From: Dokdonella_A sp937902695
Lineage (GTDB): Bacteria > Pseudomonadota > Gammaproteobacteria > Xanthomonadales > Rhodanobacteraceae
Direction of reading: 5' to 3'
Assembly: GCA_048498135.1 (NCBI GenBank)
Contig: JBEHYO010000002.1
Span: 62,001-126,000, forward strand
DNA length: 64,000 nucleotides
Shown in pieces: positions 8,992 to 15,913 of this stretch. Numbering within the stretch: the stretch's first letter is position 1; every line of letters begins with the position of its first letter. A program made the position numbers and the translations under genes. Under the pieces are notes generated by a model, which saw only the letters and a program-made list of their open reading frames with translations, was not told the origin of the DNA and made no database searches.

Positions 8992-11622
8992 CTAGCGGCC
9001 GCCGAACAGGAAGCGTCTATAGCCGCCCGCGACCAGCGCGGCGATGTCGATCAGCAGTCCCGGCACCCAGAGCCCGCGCGGATACGCCAGATACGAGCCC
9101 GTCCACTCCGGCTCGAACTTCTCCTTGTAGCGCCGTAAACCCTGGTAGTTGTAGAACCGTCCGCCGTACTGGAACGCAAGCGCCGCGAGCCGCTCGTTGA
9201 TGCGCGCATACGGGTTGTCGCCGACCGCCGACAACGGCGCCATGCCGAGGCTGAAAGTTTCGTAGCCGCGGTCCTTCGCCCACTGCATGACCTTCGCGAA
9301 CAGGAAATCCATCGTGCCGCGCGGCGCGTCGGCGGTCTGGCGCATCAGGTCGACGCTCGCCGTGCCCTGCGGGCCATACGGCGGCAGCACGTTCGCGAAC
9401 GCGACGAGCACGCCGTCGCGGCGGATCAGCGCGAGCGGGCTCCATGCGAAATAATCGGGATCGAAGCGGCCGAGCGAGAAACCTTTCTCGCTCGCGCGCT
9501 TGTCGCCGAGCCAGAGATCTGAGACGCGCTCGACGTCGGTCATCAGCACCGTGTCGAACGGCGGCTCGACGATCTCGAACGTAAGGCGCTCCTTCACCGA
9601 GCGGTTGACGGCCTGCCGCAGATCCTCCCAGCGCTTGCCGGCGAGCGTGAACTCGTCGAGCCGGATCGTCGCAAGCTCGCCGAGCTTGAAGAGATCGAAG
9701 CCGAGATCGTGGTAGAGCGAGAGATCAGGCTCGAGGACTTCATAGAACACCGGCACGCGATCCTGCGCGTCGGCGAACTGGCGGAAATCGAGGATCGCGC
9801 GCTTGATCGCGTTCTCGGGACCGGACGGCGAGCCCAGCGCGACGAGCCGGTCGCGCACGGCGCCGTACGCGACGACGGCATGCCGATCGGCCGACCAGAA
9901 CAGGTACTTGTCGCCCATGAACGTGAGGTGCGCGAACTCGCCGCCGCCGTGTCCTTCATACACGGCGCGTGCCGCGGCGAGCTCGGCATGGGCCGGCAGC
10001 TTGAGCGTGGGGCGGCGCACCGCGAACGACTGCCAGATGAGGTAGATCACGACGCCGAGCACGGCGGCGAAGAGGCCGCGGGCGAGCCGCGAGGAATGCT
10101 CGCCGACACCGAAATACCAGAGATCGAAGCTGTCGTCGCCGAGCACCGCCCAGACGCCGGCGACGAAGAACGCGACCACGACCGCGACGAGGCCGAGATA
10201 CCACGCGGCCGTCGTCGCCGAGGTCAGGCTCATCGCGCGCTGCGTGAACTCGCGCTTGCGCGTGCGAAGGAGCGCCGCGATCACGAGCAGGAACAGCGCT
10301 TCGCCGAAGTGAAGGCCCTTGGTAACGGCGAGCACCGCGCCGATCACGAGCATCCACGACGCGAGCCGGTAGGCCACGCGAAGGCGTCCGTCGATGCCGC
10401 GGCCGAGGCCGAGCAGCAGCGTGCCGGTCAGGATCGAGAGCCAGTACGAGCTTTCGATCGCCGCGGCCGGCAGCACCTGCCGCACGGCGATCACGCGCTC
10501 GTGCACGGCCGGAATCGCCGCCGAGGAGAGCAGGACGAGGCCGGCGAGGAATGTCAGCACGGCGAGGAAGCGGATGCCGAGGTTCGCGAGCAGGCTCGCC
10601 GGCAGGCCGAGCATGCCGAACAGCGGATGGGCGCGAAGGCGGCCCATCGCGTGCGCGATGATCGGCATCTGCCTTGCGACCGTGCCCGAGCCGAGATAAA
10701 GCGCGGCGAGCAGCGGCAGGAGGTAATACGCGATGCGGAACAGGAAGAGCCCGGCCGTGACCGCGCCCTGATCGTAGCCGCCGCTGGTCAGCGCCACGAG
10801 CATCAAGCCTTCGAACACGCCGAGCCCGCCGGGCACCATGCTGACGAGACCGAGGATCGACGCACCCGCGAAGCTGCCGAGCAGCGGACCCGGCTTCACG
10901 TGCGCACCGGAGAGAAAAAGGCATGCGTACAGCACGCTGGCGGCGAGCACCCAGTCGAGGAACGACAACGCCGCGAGCGCGCACTTCAGCTTGAACGGCG
11001 GCAGATCGTGGCCTTTCGGCAGCCAGCGCATCAGCGGGCGTCGCGTGCTCAGCACGAAATACGCGGGCAGGTAGAGCGCGGCTGCGACGAGCACGGCCAT
11101 CGCGAGCCAGCGCGTCGTCGTCGACGGCGTGATCGGCAGCGAGCCCGCCGCGAGCGTGACGATGATCAGGATCGAAAGGCCGAGCGGCAGCGACAGCACC
11201 TGCATGCCGATCAGCGCGGCGGCGCGGCTGAGCTCGACCTTGAGCGCCGAGAGTCCGACCAGACGCACGCCCGAGCCGGTCGCGCCGGAAAGATTGAGCG
11301 TGTTCGCGGTCGCGTTGGCGACGAACGCGAGGCGCAGGAGGTCGCGCGCACGCGCCTTGATGCCGAGCCAGCGCGCGATCGCGACGTCGACGAGCCCGGT
11401 GAACGCGACGGCCGAGAGCGCGAACAGCGCGACGGCGATCGCCGGCAGCGTCGGCACGTCGATCAACGTGCGCTGCATCTGCGGCAGATCGAAATCGCTG
11501 CCGATCTCGCGCACGACGAGCCAGCCGACCATCGCGAGGAACAGGAACGGCACCGCGACGCGCAGGCGCGCGAGCCAGAGGCGCGCGGCCGAGGGTGGCG
11601 CGGTTTCAGTCGCTGTCGTCAT
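8992..11622 (-). CDS. mprF: Bifunctional phosphatidylglycerol lysyltransferase/flippase (MprF/LpiA)
   Basis: 876-residue inner-membrane protein. The N-terminal roughly 530 residues are a polytopic flippase domain (UPF0104; for example SMVPGGLGVFEGLMLVALTS). The C-terminal roughly 300 residues are the DUF2156 synthase domain (GSPSGPENAIKRAILDFRQF, RRDGVLVAFANVLP, LGMAPLSAVGDNP, YKEKFEPEW). The family transfers lysine or another amino acid from aminoacyl-tRNA to phosphatidylglycerol and flips the product, reducing surface negative charge and raising resistance to cationic peptides. Amino-acid specificity cannot be read from sequence. A VirJ-type hydrolase lies immediately upstream on the same strand, resembling the lpiA-acvB pair of Rhizobiales. 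Confidence 0.95.
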   Translation of the reverse strand: MTTATETAPPSAARLWLARLRVAVPFLFLAMVGWLVVREIGSDFDLPQMQRTLIDVPTLPAIAVALFALSAVAFTGLVDVAIARWLGIKARARDLLRLAFVANATANTLNLSGATGSGVRLVGLSALKVELSRAAALIGMQVLSLPLGLSILIIVTLAAGSLPITPSTTTRWLAMAVLVAAALYLPAYFVLSTRRPLMRWLPKGHDLPPFKLKCALAALSFLDWVLAASVLYACLFLSGAHVKPGPLLGSFAGASILGLVSMVPGGLGVFEGLMLVALTSGGYDQGAVTAGLFLFRIAYYLLPLLAALYLGSGTVARQMPIIAHAMGRLRAHPLFGMLGLPASLLANLGIRFLAVLTFLAGLVLLSSAAIPAVHERVIAVRQVLPAAAIESSYWLSILTGTLLLGLGRGIDGRLRVAYRLASWMLVIGAVLAVTKGLHFGEALFLLVIAALLRTRKREFTQRAMSLTSATTAAWYLGLVAVVVAFFVAGVWAVLGDDSFDLWYFGVGEHSSRLARGLFAAVLGVVIYLIWQSFAVRRPTLKLPAHAELAAARAVYEGHGGGEFAHLTFMGDKYLFWSADRHAVVAYGAVRDRLVALGSPSGPENAIKRAILDFRQFADAQDRVPVFYEVLEPDLSLYHDLGFDLFKLGELATIRLDEFTLAGKRWEDLRQAVNRSVKERLTFEIVEPPFDTVLMTDVERVSDLWLGDKRASEKGFSLGRFDPDYFAWSPLALIRRDGVLVAFANVLPPYGPQGTASVDLMRQTADAPRGTMDFLFAKVMQWAKDRGYETFSLGMAPLSAVGDNPYARINERLAALAFQYGGRFYNYQGLRRYKEKFEPEWTGSYLAYPRGLWVPGLLIDIAALVAGGYRRFLFGGR

Positions 11623-11655
11623 AAGCCAATTCTAAGCGGCGCGCGCGTAGTTCCG

Positions 11656-11740
11656 CCGTCCCCGCGAAAGCGGGGATCCAGTGCCTTTCCGATACCTTTC
11701 CAAAAGCCGCTGGGTCCCCGCTTTCGCGGGGACGACGAAA
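11656..11740. repeat. Inverted-repeat element, family B (GTCCCCGCGAAAGCGGGGA)
   Basis: Two outward copies of a palindromic unit with core GTCCCCGCGAAAGCGGGGA flank a short spacer, in inverted orientation. The whole element can fold as a long hairpin. The same arrangement recurs at 29190-29274. It lies between the VirJ-type gene and mprF on the same transcript path, so it could affect mRNA stability. Confidence 0.85.
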
Positions 11741-11747
11741 GGGGGGG

Positions 11748-12608
11748 CTAGTGTTTCGCTTCGAGCACTTCGCGCACGCTGTCGCGATATTGCGCCATCC
11801 AGTTCTTCGGCACGCCGAAGCCGTGGCCGACCTTGGGCAGCATGACCGCCTTCGCATCGGCCTGGCCCTCGACGAACGCCGGCGCGAACTTCGGATCGCA
11901 GACCTCGTCCGCCTCGCCCTGCAGGACGCGCCACGGCGCCTGCACGGTCTCGCGCTTGTCGAACACGTAGCCGAACGGCGCGACCTGCTGCTTCTTCTGC
12001 GTGAGTCCGCCGCTCCCGGGACAGAACGGCTTCCTGATCAGGAGGTCGGGGCAGAACCCGAGGCTGACGCCGCCGCCGAGCTTGCGGCCTGCGTCTTCGG
12101 CGAGCGCGGCATAGACGATCGTGGCGCCGGACGAGTAGCCGATTACGATCGGCCGCGTGTCGATCGGGAGGCCGAACTCGCGCACGATCGCGTCGGCGAG
12201 CTTGATGAGCCAGCCGGCGGCGTCGCTGCATGCGTCGTCGCCGGCGTCGAGGGCTTTGAGGAACTGGGGCGACGAGAAGCCGGCGACCCAGTAGCCGAGG
12301 CCGACCGCTTCGTGGGCCATGTCCAGCACGCCGAGGTTCCAGCCGCCGTCGCCCGACGCGAAGAGCGCAAGGCCGCGGCTTTCGCCGGCCGGCTTGTAGA
12401 CCGCGACTTCGCCGAAGCCGGCGACGTTCACGTAGCGAAACGCGAGCGGATCGTGCGCCGGCGGGCTGCTTTTCTTGTGCCTGGCCGCGTGCGGCTTCGG
12501 CGTCGCCGCGGGAACGTCCTTCGGAGGTGCGGCAGCGAATGCCGTGGCCACGCAGAACATCGAGACGAGCGCGATCGACGCGCGCGCGATGAAACGATCG
12601 GACAGCAA
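11748..12608 (-). CDS. VirJ-type exported alpha/beta hydrolase (possible aminoacyl-PG hydrolase)
   Basis: About 286 residues with a signal peptide (RASIALVSMFCVATAFAAA). The single VirJ domain shows SGDGGWN (near residue 86), the nucleophile elbow GYSSGA with S159, a cysteine-bearing GFCPDLLI segment and a C-terminal VGHGFGVPKNW histidine. The start proposed is the TTG at 12608, because GGGAGG sits 5 bases upstream and the signal peptide then begins correctly; an upstream ATG at 12662 would add 18 non-signal-like residues. It lies directly upstream of mprF with only a repeat element between, so co-transcription is likely. By analogy with AcvB it may turn over aminoacyl-phosphatidylglycerol made by MprF. 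The function is inferred. Confidence 0.82.
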   Translation of the reverse strand: MLSDRFIARASIALVSMFCVATAFAAAPPKDVPAATPKPHAARHKKSSPPAHDPLAFRYVNVAGFGEVAVYKPAGESRGLALFASGDGGWNLGVLDMAHEAVGLGYWVAGFSSPQFLKALDAGDDACSDAAGWLIKLADAIVREFGLPIDTRPIVIGYSSGATIVYAALAEDAGRKLGGGVSLGFCPDLLIRKPFCPGSGGLTQKKQQVAPFGYVFDKRETVQAPWRVLQGEADEVCDPKFAPAFVEGQADAKAVMLPKVGHGFGVPKNWMAQYRDSVREVLEAKH

Positions 12609-12705
12609 GCCAGCCTCCCTGCGGAAACGCGCGAAACCGTGGCGGCACGCTATCCGATGCATCCGCGCCTGTCACGCGCGGACGCAGAGGCCGTTTCGTT
12701 CCCGG

Positions 12706-12837
12706 TCAGCGCGGCGGATTCTTCTTGTCGGCTTCGAGGCGCGCGAGATCGTCCGAATGGAGCTCGTACCACATCGCATTCAGGATCGCGAATGCGCAGG
12801 CGAGGCCGAGACCCAGGATCCAGCTGAAATACCACAT
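12706..12837 (-). CDS. cydX: Cytochrome bd small subunit CydX
   Basis: A 43-residue protein beginning MWYFSWILGLGLACAFAILN, then AMWYELHSDD and a short charged tail ending KKNPPR. This is the classic CydX/CbdX pattern: one transmembrane helix with the conserved W-Y-F-W-I-L-G start. It follows cydB by 18 bp on the same strand. The subunit is needed for stability and activity of the bd oxidase by holding haem b595/d in place in CydA. A GAGGAGAAC Shine-Dalgarno lies just before the ATG. Confidence 0.93.
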   Translation of the reverse strand: MWYFSWILGLGLACAFAILNAMWYELHSDDLARLEADKKNPPR

Positions 12838-12855
12838 GACGTTCTCCTCGAAGCC

Positions 12856-13989
12856 TCAGTACATGCCGTGCGTCTGCTTGATGTGCGCGAGCGAGACGCG
12901 CCCGCGCAGCACGCTGTAGACCCATGTGGTGTAAGCCAGGATGAGCGGCAGGAATATCAGTGTCGCGATCAGCATCAGACCGAGCGTCGTGCGGCTGGAC
13001 GATGCGTCCCAGACCGTGAGGCTACTCTTCGGATCGAGGCTCGACGGCAGCAGGAACGGGAACAGCGCGAATCCCGCCGAGAAGATCGTGCCTGCAATCG
13101 CGAGCGCGCTGGCGAGGAACGCGCGGCCGTGATGCGCGCGGCGCGCGAGGAGCGGCACGACCAGCGCAGCAACGATCGCGATCGCCGCGGCGACGCAGGC
13201 CCAGGTGCCGAGCGCGCCGTCGCCGAGCCAGCTGCCGCCCGGCGTGACCTGCTTCAGCAGCGGATTGGACGGCGCATCGCCGACGACGCTGCCGCTGATC
13301 GCATAGCCGCTGATGCCGAACGCGAGCCAGAGTCCGGCGAGGATGTAGGCGGCGACGAACGCGAGCGCGAACCACGTCGAAACGCGCGCAGCGCGTGCGG
13401 CGAGCGTTGCATCGGCCTTGTACGCGACCCACGCGGCGCCGTGCATCAGCAGCATCGAGAGCGACACGACGCCGGACAGCAGCGCGAACGGACGCAGGAG
13501 GCCGATCAGCCCGCCCTCGTAGGTCATGCGCAGCGAATCGTCGTAGCGGAACGGCACGCCGAGGAACAGATTCCCGAACGCGACACCGAAGATCAGCGGC
13601 GGCACGATGCCGGAAATCGTGAGCACCCAGTCCCAGCCGTTGCGCCAGCGCGCATGCTCGATCTTGTTGCGAAAGCCGAATCCGACCGGTCGCAGGATGA
13701 AGGCGAGCAGCACGAGCAGGATCGCGAAGTAGAAGCCCGAGAACGACGCCGCGTAGAGCAGCGGCCACGCGGCGAACACGGCGCCGCCGCCGAGGATGAT
13801 CCAGACCTGGTTGCCTTCCCAGACCGGCTCGACCGTTTCGAGCACGCAGCGGCGCTCGTCGTCGTCCTTGCCGAGCACGCGCACCAGCGCGGCCGTGCCG
13901 AGATCGAAGCCGTCGGTGACGGCAAATCCGGTCAGGAGCGTGCCGAGCAGGAGCCACCAGATCACGCGCAGCGTTTCGTAGTCGATCAT
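12856..13989 (-). CDS. cydB: Cytochrome bd ubiquinol oxidase subunit II
   Basis: 377-residue polytopic membrane protein. It opens with IDYETLRVIWWLLLGTLLTG and has the conserved TDGFDLGTAAL, VEPVWEGNQVWIILGGG, RPVGFGFRNK and SGIVPPLIFGVAFGN segments of CydB, with about eight to nine transmembrane helices. It pairs with CydA in the inner membrane, giving a high-affinity quinol oxidase used at low oxygen or under nitrosative or sulfide stress. It is 10 bp downstream of cydA and upstream of cydX, in one operon. Confidence 0.97.
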   Translation of the reverse strand: MIDYETLRVIWWLLLGTLLTGFAVTDGFDLGTAALVRVLGKDDDERRCVLETVEPVWEGNQVWIILGGGAVFAAWPLLYAASFSGFYFAILLVLLAFILRPVGFGFRNKIEHARWRNGWDWVLTISGIVPPLIFGVAFGNLFLGVPFRYDDSLRMTYEGGLIGLLRPFALLSGVVSLSMLLMHGAAWVAYKADATLAARAARVSTWFALAFVAAYILAGLWLAFGISGYAISGSVVGDAPSNPLLKQVTPGGSWLGDGALGTWACVAAAIAIVAALVVPLLARRAHHGRAFLASALAIAGTIFSAGFALFPFLLPSSLDPKSSLTVWDASSSRTTLGLMLIATLIFLPLILAYTTWVYSVLRGRVSLAHIKQTHGMY

Positions 13990-13999
13990 GGCGTACTCC

Positions 14000-15571
14000 T
14001 CAGTGCGCGGCGGCGAGTTTCGGCGACGTCGTTGCCGCTTCGGGCCACATGCCGAGCCCGTCCGGTCCCTTGCGCGCGTAACGCACCATCAGGATCGCAT
14101 CGACGACCGCGAGCGCCGTGTAGAAGATCACGAAGCCCGCGAGGCTCGTGCCGACCTGTGCCGCCGTCACCGACGAAACGCCGAGCGCCGTCGGCAGCAC
14201 GCCTTCGATCGCCCACGGCTGGCGGCCGTATTCGGCGACGATCCAGCCGAGCTCGATCGCGAGCCACGGCAACGGCAGGCTCCAGAGCGCGAGCTTGAGG
14301 TACCAGCGCCGCTTGTCGAGCGCACGCACGGACGCGAGCCAGAACGAATAGGCGAACAGCACGATGAAATAGATCCCGCAGCCGACCATGATGCGGAACG
14401 ACCAGAACAGCACCGGCACGTTCGGGATCGTCGAGTCGGCCGCCTTGACGATGTCGGCGCCCGTCGCGCGCGACGGATCCTCCATGATTTTCTTCAGCAG
14501 CAGCGCGTAGCCGAGATCGCCCTTGTGCTGCTCGAACTCGGCGCGTGCGGCCGCGTCGTCGCGATTCGCGCGAAGACGCTGCATCGCGCCGTACGCCTTC
14601 ATGCCGCTCGCGATGCGCTCCTGCGAATCGTGCACGATCTCGTTGATGCCTGGCATGACCTTGTCCAGCGATCGCGTGCCGATCAGGCCCATGACCCAGG
14701 GAATGTGGATCGCGAAATGCGTCTTGCGCTCGGCGACATCGGGAAATCCGAATGCCGTGAAGGAGGCCGGCGGCGGCTCGGTATCCCACATCGCCTCGAT
14801 CGCGGCGAGCTTCATCTTCTGATGCTCGGTGACGGTGTATCCCGACTCGTCGCCGAGCACGACGACGCTCAGTGCCGACGCAAGACCGAAGCTCGCGGCG
14901 ACCGTCATCGAGCGCTTCGCGAACTCGAGGTTGCGGCCGCGCAGCAGATACCATGCCGAGATCGACAACACGAACATCGAGCCGAGCACGTAGCCCGCGC
15001 TCACCGTGTGCACGAACTTCGACTGGGCGACCGGATTGAAGATCACGGCGGAGAAGTCGGTGATCTCCATGCGCATCGTGTCGAGGTTGAACTCGCTGCC
15101 GACCGGATTCTGCATCCACGCGTTCGCGATCAGGATCCACAGCGCCGAGAGGTTCGTGCCGAGCGCCAGCAGGAACGTCACCAGCAGGTGCTTGATGCGC
15201 GAGAGCTTGTCCCAGCCGAAGAAGAAGAGGCCGATGAACGTCGCTTCGAGGAAGAACGCCATCAGGCCTTCGATCGCGAGCGGCGTGCCGAAGATGTCGC
15301 CGACGTAGTGCGCGTAGTAGGCCCAGTTCGTGCCGAACTGGAACTCCATCGTGACGCCGGTGGCGACGCCCATCGCGAAGTTGATGCCGAACAGGATGCC
15401 CCAGAACTGCGTCATGCGCTTCCACACGTCGCGCCCGGTCATCACGTAGACCGCTTCCATGATCGCGAGCAGCCACGAGAGGCCGAGCGTCAGCGGAACG
15501 AACAGGAAGTGGTACAGCGCGGTCAGCGCGAATTGCAGGCGCGACAGCGTGACGACCGATTCATCGATCAT
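14000..15571 (-). CDS. cydA: Cytochrome bd ubiquinol oxidase subunit I
   Basis: 523 residues, standard for CydA. Visible landmarks are the N-terminal LTALYHFLFVPLTLGLSWLL with the distal haem-ligand histidine (H21), KFVHTVSAGYVLGS with the second haem ligand, the quinol-loop region, FWSFRIMVGCG with the methionine ligand to b558, and GRQPWAIEGVLPT. It oxidises ubiquinol and reduces oxygen to water without proton pumping. The start ATG at 15571 overlaps the stop of cydP (ATGA), so the two are translationally coupled. The longer in-frame extension upstream is not a signal peptide and is rejected. Confidence 0.97.
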   Translation of the reverse strand: MIDESVVTLSRLQFALTALYHFLFVPLTLGLSWLLAIMEAVYVMTGRDVWKRMTQFWGILFGINFAMGVATGVTMEFQFGTNWAYYAHYVGDIFGTPLAIEGLMAFFLEATFIGLFFFGWDKLSRIKHLLVTFLLALGTNLSALWILIANAWMQNPVGSEFNLDTMRMEITDFSAVIFNPVAQSKFVHTVSAGYVLGSMFVLSISAWYLLRGRNLEFAKRSMTVAASFGLASALSVVVLGDESGYTVTEHQKMKLAAIEAMWDTEPPPASFTAFGFPDVAERKTHFAIHIPWVMGLIGTRSLDKVMPGINEIVHDSQERIASGMKAYGAMQRLRANRDDAAARAEFEQHKGDLGYALLLKKIMEDPSRATGADIVKAADSTIPNVPVLFWSFRIMVGCGIYFIVLFAYSFWLASVRALDKRRWYLKLALWSLPLPWLAIELGWIVAEYGRQPWAIEGVLPTALGVSSVTAAQVGTSLAGFVIFYTALAVVDAILMVRYARKGPDGLGMWPEAATTSPKLAAAH

Positions 15572-15771
15572 GAGGACTCCGGCGGAGCGAGGTGACGTTC
15601 GATCGCGGCCGGCGAGGTGTCCGGACGCGGGTGCGGGCGGAAGCAGATCCACCAGAGCGCCGTCAGCAGCAGCAGCTTGACGACGACGATCAGCGCGAAC
15701 TCGATGCCGAAGCGACGACCGCCGCGGGTGCGGAACCACGAGGTCTGGTCGCGATCGGGTGCAGCCTGCAT
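15568..15771 (-). CDS. cydP: Putative cytochrome oxidase small subunit CydP
   Basis: 67 residues: a short charged N-terminus, one transmembrane helix (FGIEFALIVVVKLLLLTALW) and a C-terminal RPHPRPDTSPAAIERHL tail. Small proteins of this form upstream of cydAB in Lysobacterales and relatives are annotated CydP; the role is proposed, not proven. Its stop overlaps the cydA start by ATGA, making it the first gene of the cydPABX operon. The ATG at 15771 is chosen because upstream in-frame residues do not look coding. Confidence 0.75.
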   Translation of the reverse strand: MQAAPDRDQTSWFRTRGGRRFGIEFALIVVVKLLLLTALWWICFRPHPRPDTSPAAIERHLAPPESS

Positions 15772-15913
15772 GACAGGCGCTCCGCTGAGGGTTTCGAACA
15801 TTGTACGCCGCGAAACGCGGCGCGCGTGCGGCGCGATGTCGCTGCGTTGCGCCGGCGGCGAGCCAGTGCGAGAAATCGCGGCGACTTCCGCAGACCGCCA
15901 GTGCGATACGTGC

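Noticed and set aside
9709..11751. Long plus-strand frame of 680 codons across mprF
   Set aside because: Low-complexity, charge-rich product opposite the well-conserved MprF; shadow reading.
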